From: Trichoderma breve
Lineage: Eukaryota; Ascomycota; Sordariomycetes; Hypocreales; Hypocreaceae
Length of the DNA stretch: 64,000 nucleotides
Direction of reading: 5' to 3'
NCBI RefSeq assembly: GCF_028502605.1
Contig: NC_079235.1
Location: 4,216,001 to 4,280,000, forward strand
Position numbers and translations under genes: made by a program. The notes under the pieces are model-generated. The model was not told where the DNA came from, searched no databases, and saw nothing but the letters and a program-made list of their open reading frames with translations. This document shows positions 12,751-23,108 of the stretch, one piece after another. The first letter of the stretch is position 1; every line of letters starts with the position of its first letter.

Positions 12751-13788
12751 TCATTTGGTCAACTTGGTCGTCTCGTGCTTCAGTCCAGCCTCCTCCGCCT
12801 TCTTATCCGCAATCTCACAGAGCGCCTTCCACTCCTCCGCACTGACTCTGCTCACGCTCAACCGGCCCTGCTTCAGCATCTGCATGTTCTCCAACGGACC
12901 CCCCGGCTTGCCCAGCTCGCGCAGCTCCTTGAGGCCAATCGGCACGGCAAACTTCTTTCTGAACTCGACGTGGACCAGGCTCCAGCGGACATTGTCCTTT
13001 GAGGATTGCGGGTCGTAGTAGGGCGTTCCTGGGCGACGAGCGCTTCCTGGTGAGATTGCGTTAGTTCCCTTGTATGAAAAGTGATGAAAAGGGTGAAGAG
13101 TAGACTTGCTGTCTTCGGAAAACTCCTTGACAATCTCCATGATGCCTGCGATGCCGGGTTCTTTGCAGTTGGAGTGGTAGAAGAAGGCTTTATCGCCCTG
13201 ATTCATGTTCCTCATGTGATTGCGCGCCGCATACGCTCTTATTCCTATCACACTTCAATCAGCATCATATGCCATCCTGCTGCCAGAAGTCTCTTGAATA
13301 AACTCACCATCCCATCCTTCAGGCTTCTCCTTTGCCCGCAAATCATCAATCGAGAACCTGACGTCAATGCCATTCTCAAATCGCGTCTCCGGCTCGGCCT
13401 TCATCAGCCAATACCACTCGCCGTCGTGACGCGGTGCATCTGGGTTCGTTGCCGGGATGGAGTCAATGTCCGGGTCTTCAGAGACGGCGCGTGTCGCTTT
13501 GTCACTACCTGATGATGCCTTTTCATCATCTTCATTCTTTGCATTGGTCTTCTTGCTGTCCTTTTTAGCAGCTTTCTTCTTGTCGTCTGCTGATTTGATG
13601 ACGCTCTTGGTTTCCTTTGCAGTAGCAGCACGCTTCTTGGTTGGAGCAGCGGCTTTCTTCACTTCTGGCGTAATTTGTTCCTTTTCCTCGGCTTTTTTAA
13701 TTGATGCTGCCGCTTGTCGTGACGAGCGTCGCTTAGCCACTGGCTCAGCTGCCTCGCCTTCATCTCTGATGCGCTTCCGTGGAGGCAT
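12751..13788 (-). CDS. EVE-domain protein (thymocyte nuclear protein 1-like)
   Basis: EVE domains belong to the PUA-like fold and bind modified bases; the animal relative THYN1 is nuclear. Exons are 13308..13788, 13110..13244 and 12751..13046, giving 303 aa. The first 120 residues are Lys/Ala-rich and basic (starts MPPRKRIRDEGE, several KK runs), fitting a nuclear-localised, DNA-associated tail. The EVE domain starts at GEWYWLMKAEPETRFENGIDVRFS and includes RNHMRNMNQGDKAFFYHSN, then GIAGIMEIVKE, YYDPQSSKDNVRWSLVHVEF and FAVPIGLKELREL. The first intron (13245..13307) has a GTGAGT donor. The second (13047..13109) has a GC donor, GCAAGT, with an internal ACTAAC branch site and CAG acceptor. That intron is 63 nt and contains no stop, so retention would add 21 residues without a frameshift. 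The spliced version reads closer to family members. Confidence 0.88.
13047..13109 (-). other. GC-AG intron, frame-preserving
   Basis: Reading on the minus strand, the intron begins GCAAGT, has ACTAAC about 13 nt before the 3' end and ends in CAG. It sits inside the EVE-domain gene. No GT donor in the vicinity keeps the downstream frame: the only nearby GT (GTCTAC, 4 nt later) would shift it. Its length of 63 nt is a multiple of three and it has no stop codon. Confidence 0.7.
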
Positions 13789-15454
13789 GTCTAATCTGTT
13801 GTTGGCTTAAAGAGGGAATATAATAAAAACAAAAAAAAGTAAAACAATAAATGAAGGGATCTAGTAAATTATCCCTTCTCTCTACTTCACGTATCAAAAA
13901 CAGCAGCAACAACTCAAGCAAACAGAGTGAGTGAGTGAGTGAGCTCCCTCAAGGTACGTACAGCGCACAAAACTCTCCGTCCCCAGCGCGTCAGCCATAC
14001 AAATCCAATTTTCCATCCAGGCACGCGCTCACCTTCCGCCACAATGTGGCTCGCCCTCGCACTGGATCCACCCCCAGAAAATCGCTAGCACAGGCATATT
14101 TCCCTGAATTAGCCGTAGCTGGGGCGCAATCCCAAACTGCCGTGCCGTGCCCGTCTTATTTTCTTCCCTACCCTGCTCCCCGGTTTTATACGAAATACGC
14201 TGCAGGCCTCCGCAAAAAGACAAAAAGAGCCTCACTTTTTCTGTAACAAAACTTGTTTTTTTGAGCCCAATATTTTTTTAAGCGCCCAGACCTTCGCCTG
14301 GAAGCATCGGATGGGGGGCGCAAAGAATCCTTCCTTCGCTATTTTCGGGACCAATGCCGATAAATACGGATGGAAATGGACCATGGCTGCGTGGATGCGT
14401 CGCGGGCGGGTCGCGCTATTGGTTGGATAGAGTGGATGACTAAGTCACAGGGCTGCAGTGATGACTCAGCCACATTGTGATGACTCAGCGAGTTGGAGGA
14501 CCTCATGGCAACTTGACCTTGGACAACGACGACATGTTTTCGCAGAGATATCTCATTTAGTAGTTGTAGAATCAATTGAATTAATTGTGTAGTTAATGTA
14601 GAGTGTGATGAAGATGAAAAATAATCCAATTTGATGATGCTGTCCTGGTACTACGAGTCTACGATGCACTTACACGGGGCAGGGCGACGACGACCATGGA
14701 TCGATGGTCCAGAACATGAATTACAAGCGATGACAACAGAGGCAATTGTTTGATTGGATTGAAGTCGACGGCATAGGGCTAGCCAAATGGGTGGTGTCAG
14801 GGTATGTGTTGTTATGCAAGAGGGAGAAAAGGCCTCATTGCTTCTAAGCGGTGGCAGGCTTTCGGCCATGGCCCCTTTAGAGCAACTGAGGAATATCAAT
14901 TCGACAGCACCAGCGATAATGACAATGGGTGAAATTCGACCGCAATTGGCCAATGGAGGAAGGAAATTGTAAGGCTGCGTCGTAAGCTAGCGACGTAGCA
15001 CAGCAGAGTTCCTAGGACTTTGGGTGGGAGATGGTAGGAAATGCCCCCTGGCCAAACGGCACGACGGTGACTTGAAAAAAAGGCATGCATGCCTGCATGG
15101 AATGAGAAAGCATGTAAAACAATGTTTTCGAGGGCAGGACTCTCTCTTGGCACCCTCATCCTTGATGAACTGAGTCTTGATGCCAGCGACGGTCAGTTAC
15201 CCAAGAGAGTGTCATGTAAGTGTATGTGTGTATATGTGTGTATGCATCTCGGGGGAAGTGATGGCTGACGACGGGAATAGTCCAAATAATGCAAAGCCAG
15301 CATGTCTGGGGAGTTGATGCGAGTTGATGAGGGTGATGACAAAGGGTAGCATGTGCAGAGTTGTCAGGAGGATGAGGTAGGTCGGGGGAGGTAGTGTCAG
15401 GTAGAGGGCCCTCATTGGCTGACAGCGAGGGGGGCCTCCTCGGCGTCCCAAGGG
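13789..15454. other. Intergenic region, long promoter area
   Basis: This region separates the EVE-domain gene from the Arg/Ser-rich protein gene; their promoters diverge from it. It contains a (GAGT)n microsatellite at about 13926-13944 and a cluster of bZIP-type sites at 14437-14487 (listed separately). A (TG)-rich run lies near 15220-15240. No coding region is supported. Confidence 0.5.
14437..14487. promoter_or_regulatory. Cluster of three bZIP/AP-1-like sites
   Basis: TGACTAAGTCA at 14437-14447 is palindromic except for the centre, and TGACTCA occurs at 14462-14468 and 14481-14487. TGACTCA is the Gcn4/CPC-1 class site of fungal general amino-acid control. Three copies within 51 bp of a non-coding region are unlikely to be chance, though function is inferred. 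The nearest downstream gene starts at 15735. Confidence 0.45.
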
Positions 15455-15462
15455 TATAAAAG
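15455..15462 (+). promoter_or_regulatory. TATA box
   Basis: TATAAAAG stands 273 nt upstream of the ATG at 15735. It is followed by a C/T-rich and then A-rich stretch typical of fungal transcription start regions. This implies a 5' leader of about 200-250 nt. Confidence 0.6.
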
Positions 15463-15734
15463 CCGGCCCGTCCCAACTACCCTCCTCCCCATTACTCTCC
15501 CCTCTTCACACCCGACAACTCAAACTTCATCAGAAAACAAGAGCAAAACATCTTTGAGAGTTTGATCTCACCGAGTCTTGCTGTTGCATCCCCCTATACA
15601 TCATCCCCCTGTTAGCTTTCGTCCAACACCTCATCGTCGCCTCCCCCCTACCTACCACTGGGTGCCGATGCAACTAAGGATAACACCAACTCAAAGAAAC
15701 TGCCAGCATCATATCCTGCATCATTGAGAGAACC

Positions 15735-16556
15735 ATGAGCTCCATCAACATGGACATGATGTCGCTGAGTCCCCCCAGGGAGCGTGTCATGAGTCTCGAC
15801 TATCACAGGGCCGACACCAGAAGGGCCCGGCTCAGCAGAATGGAGCCTCGAATCCACAACGCCGCCTTTGAGGATCTCATGCCGCACAAGAGCCACAGAG
15901 AATACCGCTCAGGCCATTCAGCGAAGCATTCACGTTACTCTGAAGAGTATGAAGCCGTTGATCAACACTCCTCATCACATCGTTCGTCACGTGAACTCGA
16001 TTCCGTCCTAGTTCAGCCATCAGTATCCTCAAGAGGTGTCAGAAGCCAGGACTTGGCTAGAGAGCCCAGAAAGTCCAGAAAACACCATCTCCCCTCCCCT
16101 CCCCCAGATGAGTCTCATCGGTATCGTCGTGGTCAGGTAGAGTCTTTCTCCAGTGCCTCCAGAGCAGAGAGAAGTCGCGACCTCCGGGGGTTTGGCGCTT
16201 GGTGCGATCCAATCGTAGTGCCACAGCAAGAACTTTTTGCTGAAGACCCTTACGACAAGGAAGAGATTGCTCAGAGCAGGAGATCAACCAGATCCAATGC
16301 TCCCAGCACACCACGGGATCGGCTGTTGCCCATGCCCGAGCTCTCGCCCATGCCAACCCACTATGAATTCTGTCCTTGTTGCATTCAAGAGGAGGGCAGA
16401 ATCAATGAAACGTGGCATATGGCAGGACATGAGAAGATGGACACTCAATGTAAGCCACTTCGGGGGGGTCAATCCCGTCACTTGAGTGGTGCATACTGAC
16501 TATCGATAGTGGAGTACGCAATTGCATACATTGAGCGAATGAGGTTCAAGCAGTAG
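15735..16556 (+). CDS. Arg/Ser-rich protein with a Cys/His-rich C-terminal module
   Basis: I do not recognise the family. Exons 15735..16449 and 16510..16556 are joined by a 60-nt intron (GTAAGC donor, GATAG acceptor), giving 253 aa ending YIERMRFKQ. The first 200 residues are hydrophilic and rich in Arg, Ser and His (RSSRELDS, RKSRKHHLPSPPPDESHRYRR) and probably disordered. The C-terminal part is different: HYEFCPCCIQEEG, then WHMAGHEKMD and a helix-like EYAIAYIERMRF. The CPCC pair followed by two histidines could hold a zinc ion, but this is only a pattern. A TATA box lies 273 nt upstream, and the leader is long and pyrimidine-rich, as in inducible genes. Without splicing, the frame ends at 16499 with an unrelated tail, so the intron call matters only for the last 15 residues. 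Confidence 0.65.
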
Positions 16557-17639
16557 ACAGGGCGACAGAATTGTGACTTGAGAAGAAGAAGAAAAAAAGG
16601 TGCGCGGAAAGGCAATCTGTGAATGACGACAGTGGACAATGGCATATGGCGTATGGCGTTTTTGTTGAGTGACGTGACCGAGGGAATCTTTGTGTTTCGC
16701 GCAGCGACCTGTAACCATTTTCAGACTTGAGTAATAGTAATGAACGCATCTCTTATCGCCCTTGCTGAAGTAGAAGAGTGGCGAAAAGCAAAGAAAGGCT
16801 CAGAATGAGCTGCAGCCCAGCCAACTTTGGTGGTCAGGTGTCTTGAAAGGACATGGTTCCTCAAACGCTAGGCACCATTATCCAATCCAAGCCAGCGGCT
16901 GCTGAGTCTGCCTAATGACGAGCATCATGGGCGAGAAGCCGACTGGACAATGTCGCGCGCCCTTTGAAGGATCTTGTCGTTTCAGGAGATGGAAAAATAA
17001 ATGAATGAGGCATTTGATGAGAGATAGAAGAAGATTCCAGCATGTTCTGGATGAAATGATGAGGAGTGAAATGAGTGTTGATGGCTGAGTTGTTGCAGCA
17101 CATGCATGAGTGAGTGAGAGAGGATGAAAGTCCTAGATTGCGAAAATGAGGGGGTGGATCAGGCTGCCAGATGGGGGGACGGGAGCTTACAGTGTCCTGC
17201 TGCGCCGCTTCGGGACCGAAAAGATTAGGTTACAGGGCACTCTAGGCCTATCAGGCAGTCTGAGGATTGTGAGGCTTGACTCTGGGGCTGGTGGCTGGTG
17301 GCTGACAGCACATCCATAGGCTAAAGTCCGGCAGTGGATGGACGGCTTCACCCGCGCGTCTACTGTACTGTACTCTAAGTGGATGCTGGGACTCGCGCTT
17401 GCTTGGGCGTTGCCGGGCCAGCAGAATCCCCTAAAAGCCGTTGACAGGATAAACAGTGGAGCAGCGCATACAAGAATAATCCTGACCCCTGGGATCCAAT
17501 GCATCACTAGATTGATTTGATTCACGTCTAACCAGCATCCAGCATCCAGCGCCTCCAGTATCATTTTCTCTTTTTTTCTTGCTTTTTGCTTTTCGTCTCA
17601 ACACGGGATCGATCCGGCTGCATTCGCCGTCACATCGCC
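16557..17639. other. Intergenic region before the kinesin gene
   Basis: About 1.1 kb with the 3' flank of the Arg/Ser-rich gene and the kinesin promoter. No element recognised apart from T/C-rich tracts just upstream of 17640. Confidence 0.5.
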
Positions 17640-20225
17640 ATGGAGCTCGCATCCAAATCCCAAAACCTCTTCAACGTCTATCTCCGACTGCGACCCCCGT
17701 ATCCAGGAGCGCTGCAGACGGAGCGCATCCTTGACGTCGAAGCCGCTGCAGACAACCTGCATCCGTCCCACATCACGCTCAACCCACCACCGGATCGACG
17801 AAGGGCCATCGAACGGTTTGGCTTCACGCAGGTGTTTGAAGAGGACGCCAGCCAGCTCGACGTCTTCCACTGCACGGATGCCCCGTCTCTGATCGAGGGC
17901 GTGCTGGCGCCCCATGGCGGCGATGGAACAGATGCTGTCGTGGCCACGCTTGGTGTCACGGGCTCAGGCAAGGTACGCAGACGGTAGCGGGAGATGCAAA
18001 CGCTATGCTATGCGTCCTTGTCCATCTAACCTGGCGGCAGACGCATACGATCCTTGGCAGCCGTAACCAGCGAGGCCTCACTCAACTGGCCGTGGACGTC
18101 ATCTTCCGATCAATTAGCGACAACATGGTCGAATCCGCCCAGTCGCCAACTCTCGACTCGCTCCAAGCCTGCGATGCCTCCGAATCTACCCTCGTCACGG
18201 CACCCTACTTTCTCGATGGCATGAATGGAGATATACCGCAGGGGACATACCGTGGTTCCGGCGGCTCAAGATCAACCACGCCCATGATGGTACGAACCCA
18301 GTCAACCCTCTCGTCGATCAAGACATCCACTCCCAGTAAAGTTCCGCGAAGAGTTCAGCAAATGCCTGGCTCCTTTCCCGATTCAGCAATGTCAAGCCCG
18401 AAAAGTGTCAGGCCTGTCAGTGAAGCTGAGGAGACGCTGCATAGCAAAGGGCAATAGAGTTGCTCGGCGCAACCGTCTCTGGGAATCAGCAGATCCAACA
18501 CAGCGGCCAGAATTCCGTCGCCCAAGCGGGCACTGGAGCGGCCATTCATGTCTTTAACCGCCGCCAGTCGCCTCAAGACAACAGCTAAACAGAACATAAA
18601 GGGCGAAAGTACGTTTTCGAGTCAACGACGAACCCTACGCCGAAATTCAACTTTGCTCAACTCGCTTCCCTATTCCCCGGATGTTAGCGACTTTGTAGTG
18701 CCCTGCGATCCCGCCGCCGAGTACGCCGTCATCGTATCCATGTACGAAGTTCACAACGACCGCATCTACGACCTTCTCACCCCCGCCAGCAAATCCGCCG
18801 CTAACAAAGACTACCGCCGACCCCTGTTGTTTAAACCTACCGAACTATCCCCTGATCGCAAAGTAGTTGCTGGTCTTCGCAAGGTAGTCTGTACCGATGT
18901 TCGAGAGGCCCTCTTGGTGCTTGAGGCAGGCCTGCAGGAAAGGCGAGTGGCTGGTACGGGGAGCAACAGTGTCTCGAGCAGGAGTCATGGCTTCTTCTGC
19001 TTCGAAGTCAAGAAGAGGTCATTTGGTTGGCAGAACAACTCATGGACTGGGAGCAAGCTTACCGTTGTTGACCTCGCGGGTAGTGAGAGGGCGAGGGATG
19101 CAAAGACTCAGGGCGCAACACTAGCAGAAGCAGGAAAGATTAACGAGAGCCTCATGTATCTTGGCCAGTGTCTCCAAAGCCAGAGCGAGGTCAGCGCTGG
19201 CAGAGTAAGTTGATCCATCTACAGCCGAAACCAAATGGGAACAATTTCTAACTCTGCGTCAGGCCAATGTTGTCCCTTACAGACAATGCAAACTTACCGA
19301 GATCCTCTTCTCCAACTCGTTCCCATCCGCGGCAGGATCCTACTCTCACACTCCGCGCCGAAACCCCCAGCGAGGCGTCATGATTGTTACGGCTGATCCT
19401 CTAGGCGACTTCAATGCAACATCCCAGATTCTTCGCTACAGCGCTCTTGCTCGAGAAGTCACTGTTCCCCGTGCGCCATCATTTACGGCCAATACGCTTG
19501 CACCAAGTCCCACGGTTTCCACGCATCACACCAGGCCGTTTGGCAATGCCGGCTTTGGATCTATGAGAAGCCATTTTTCGCCTGTTAAAGCCACCGACGA
19601 GAGAGTGACCATGGAGATTGCCGCGCTGGAAATTGCCAGAATGAGCGAGGAAATTGAGCAACTCCGTCAGGAAATCGAAGTGCAGAGCGAGGCCCGTATT
19701 ATAGCCGAGGCTCACCTCCTTAGTACGGAGGATCGAATGATTGACATGGAGGCCGCCGTTCGAGAGGAGTGTGCGCTTGAATTCGAGCAGCGTCTTGCTA
19801 TGGAACTGGCTCGCTTCAAAGCATCCATGCAGATCGAAAAGGAGCGGCATGAGGAGCACTGGGACCGCAAGGTGGACATCTTGGAGCGCGGCCTGGACAC
19901 GGGCTTTGAAGAAGACTTTGACAAGGAAAACGTCTTGGTAGAGAACCTTACCCAAGAGGTCGAGCGGCTGCGACGCGAAAACATGATCCTCAAGAGGGAG
20001 CTTTCAAACCGCAGTCCGAGCAAGCGGAAGCCCCTGGAAGAGCGCGAGGACTTTGTGCTTCCCAGCGGCAGCGGGACGCCCAAGCATGACAGCGTGACGA
20101 GTATCAGCCGCAAGTTTGAACGCATCAAGATTAGCAGCGACGTGGGTGGTGCCAATGGGCCTAGAAGTCCCAAGAAGGTGCGCAGATTGGTGGCCAGGCG
20201 CTGGGATGAGCCGGATGATGTTTAG
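17640..20225 (+). CDS. Kinesin motor protein with a motor insert (kinesin-6-like)
   Basis: A microtubule motor ATPase. Exons begin at 17640..17972, 18041 onward, and 19263..20225. The first intron (GTACGC..CAG) splits the P-loop as GVTGSGK then THTILG, and the last is GTAAGT..CAG at 19205..19262. Switch I is NSVSSRSHGFF, switch II is VDLAGSERARD, and ANVVPYRQCKLTEIL follows. A Ser-rich insert of about 150 residues lies between the P-loop and the YEVHNDRIYDLL block, as in kinesin-6 (MKLP) proteins. The C-terminus is a coiled coil (EIARMSEEIEQLRQEIEV) and ends in a basic tail. An in-frame TAG lies at 18455-18457 in the insert. It disappears if 18416..18457 (GTCAGT donor, ATAG acceptor) is removed as a 42-nt intron, which keeps the frame and gives about 805 aa. 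Otherwise the gene is broken or the base is wrong. Both halves look normally conserved. Confidence 0.8.
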
Positions 20226-20960
20226 ATTTGGAGCAAATTTGCAGGCATTTGTTTCCCTGCGCTGTTCATATTTTCTTCTGGACATGATTTTTTGAAAACA
20301 ACTGCCTTCTTTTTATATTGCAGTGTAATTGGAAAAATGACGATGCCACGACCTAGATATCAAAAGGGAGAGACATGCATGTGGGCTTTGGGAGGATGGG
20401 ATGGGATGGGATGGGATACCCGTGATTCAGGAATTTGGCGATGGAGGGAATGCATGGAAGGTTTTTTATTGGGTGTTTTATATTTTCATATTGTTTTTAT
20501 TGTTGATTTAGTTGTATGGATTGATAGCATGGACATAGTATTCCTGTTTCATAAAGGCTTTGCAGGACATTACTGTATTAATTACTAGTATCTATGATGT
20601 GTTTCTATATGAACGACTTGTTCGATATAATTTATTAGTTTTGCTGATGTAATTGTGTTAGAAGCCATGCAGTCGGATAGCTGCAGAGAGCATCAAAACT
20701 TCGTGACTTACAAAGGAATATAAGAAGAAGGGAATATCTCTTTTCCTTATGTAGCCTTTCAGAGATATATGCCGTCTTTGTCATATACCTCGCTGCAGGA
20801 TAGTAGCTAAAATACTATTCAATGGCCTCTTTGTCTTCATCACTCTTCTCTTTGAGATCTAGTATGGAGGATTGCTATATTTAATAGATGTCATTTAATA
20901 ACATGTAGGACCAGTAATATATGAAGAGCTTTGTTTCTCGGAAGCAATTCTAAATTTCAT
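20226..20960. other. AT-rich convergent intergenic region
   Basis: This is the 3' flank of the kinesin and of the NmrA-like gene. It contains an ATGGG microsatellite (about five units) at roughly 20393-20416 and is markedly richer in A and T than the flanking coding DNA. No gene seen. Confidence 0.55.
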
Positions 20961-22058
20961 TCATTTAGCAGCACCTCCGTTAATCTCTTTCCAACTATTC
21001 CCAAATCCTGCCTCAGCCATCTTAACTGCAAGTTTTGTAGCTTCATCGAAATTCTCCTTTGGTAACCCAAGCTCCTTATTAGCCAAGCCGTATTTAGCCT
21101 CGTAGTTACCATCACCATTGGGGAAATATGTACGTGCAAACATGGCCATGCCAAAGCCCTCAATGTTACCAGACTGTAGGATTTGCAGCCCTCGCTTATA
21201 TCGGGTATCCGTTGGCTCGTGGTCTATCTGCCAGTCGTCATCAGTCGTACCCATTACCCGGTGTAAGCTATCGAGCATATCTCGTTGCGAGGCCAGGAAA
21301 CTAGAGATATACAGGATCTTATTCCGCCATTGAGAGATTGTTGGCGACTGATCCATTTCGTCATCTGGTAGTTCTTTTAGGCTAAGGAGTTGTGCCGCAG
21401 CCCTGCCGCATTGCTCCCATGTTGACATGTTAATCCGCGTGTTACCGTCATCGTAGAACGTAACCTTCTTGTCCAATATATCAAAGCCACACCATGGGCT
21501 ACCGACAGAGAGAGAAAACTCATACCAAAAGCCGCAAGTCATGTAAATCCAAGACATGCCGGCTTGTTCCACACTGGCAACACCAGCTTCAGCAGCAGGA
21601 CCGATCATGATGTCCGTCATTAACGCCTTATTAGCGAAATCGGGGGCGTATGAGTTAGGCATAACCCACGATACGCCGGCTTTGGCTGCTGCAGTGATAA
21701 TTTTGGCCTGCGTATCTCGAGCGGCTGTTGCAGCAAGAGTGATGAAAATAAATTGTTGACCCTTGAGCGCGTCTATAAGGGTTTGCTCATCATCGTAGTT
21801 GACGCGAATAACGTTGACCAGTGTAGGAAGGCTAGTTTTGCTATCGAAACGAGTAATAGCGGTAACGTTATATTTTCCAGTTTTAAGTAGCTCAGTGGCA
21901 ATAGGCTTGCCAACTTCACCTCCGGCCTGGAAATTCCATTAGTGGATATGTAGTGACATGAAGAATGAGACTATTATAGGTCTTACACCGATAACGGCAA
22001 CGTTTTTAATATAATTAGTAAAGCCTGCAGGCTGATCTTTGGCGTATCTGATTGACAT
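20961..22058 (-). CDS. NmrA-like NAD(P)-binding protein
   Basis: A Rossmann-fold protein of the atypical short-chain dehydrogenase group, related to isoflavone reductases and NmrA; the substrate or regulatory role is unknown. Exons 21987..22058 and 20961..21926 (60-nt intron, GTAAGA..CCAG) give 345 aa. The dinucleotide motif is formed across the splice: NVAVIG then AGGEVGKPIATELL, i.e. a GAGGxxG loop. Further family features are YNVTAITRF, the strand FIFITLAATARDTQ, ITAAAKAGVSWVMPNSYAPDF and FWYEFSLSVGSPWCGFD. There is no Tyr-x3-Lys triad, in line with the atypical group. Codons with A or T at the third position are commoner than in neighbouring genes, and both flanks are AT-rich, so a different history (transfer or a region with altered base composition) is possible. 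Four 19-bp-spaced repeats stand 154-222 nt upstream. Confidence 0.85.
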
Positions 22059-22211
22059 GATGAATGATTCAATTGAGTGAGATACAAGCAAGTAAAGCAC
22101 TGTTTGTCTTTGCTATATTGACTTAATTTATTCTTCACTCAAATACGAGCAATGATCCTCTTCTTCATATATATTCCTTTACTTTACAAACACCGCCTAC
22201 ATTTATGCAAG

Positions 22212-22279
22212 TTTTCCGACTTCATCTTCATTTTCCGACTTTGTATGCGTTTCCCGACTTCACGTACATTTTCCGACGC
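22212..22279. repeat. Four imperfect direct repeats with exact 19-bp period
   Basis: TTTTCCGACTT-type motifs begin at 22212, 22231, 22250 and 22269, each exactly 19 bp after the one before. The first two are identical over 11 bases, the third is TTTCCCGACTT, and the fourth is TTTTCCGACGC. The bases between the cores are not conserved. The array is in the promoter region of the divergently placed NmrA-like gene, whose ATG is at 22058. Confidence 0.85.
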
Positions 22280-23108
22280 TTGAAGCTACCAACAGCCTGC
22301 CGCATTATTAACTGCTTACAATGAAATAAAGGCAATCTAGGCCGAGTAATGGCAATAAAACTACTAATCACCCAGTTCAATGCTTATACAATCCACCTAG
22401 AATTAATAAAGCAGCTTATTGAACCATAAACTTTGGTAGTGTTCGCAAATCCAGTTGTGCCGACAGCGTGGTACTCGGTCTTGCTCGGATGTCCTAGAAA
22501 TGCCATTTTGATAGGAAGATTTGATCGGTCCATGATCAGTTGATAGCTACTTAGGATTAGCAACTAACTCGAGCTTGACTCCACTCTTTGATATAAAAGA
22601 GGAATATTTCTCGTAGCTAGGGTATAAAGACAAGACAGTTGAACATGACTCCTGGCCAAGACAGTGGCCTCGTCCATGGGAGAACGAGATTACAGCGGCT
22701 AGATCAAACGGTTCCGTGACCTGTTCTCGCGCCGTGGGCTTTGTGGTTGTTGTGTTTTGTTTTGGGTTCAAGAGCTAGTTCAAAGGTGCGCTTCCTAGCT
22801 GTGAACAAACACTACGTTTTAACAAGGCTGCTTGACAGACCGAGTGATCAATCGCAGCTAGAAGTCATAAATAAGCTGGGACTAGCCCGGCTGGGCAATG
22901 TAGATAAAGATCACTTCTGTATTGTAAATAAATAAAATAACATAAAATCATGTGCTTCTATCCATGAGACTTGTACATTATAAACTGGGGGGTATATTCA
23001 ACATGCTGAGCACAACCAACGCCTTATTAGTTCTTTCAAAAACAGAACAAAAGAACAAAATCACTCTTCCACCGACATTATTCCTCTGAGATGACATCCC
23101 GAACCAAC
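22280..23108. other. AT-rich intergenic region
   Basis: This holds the distal upstream part of the NmrA-like gene and the 3' flank of the first MARVEL-like gene. It is A/T-rich, with no long open frame that has coding character, and no transposon ends that I can recognise. Confidence 0.5.
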
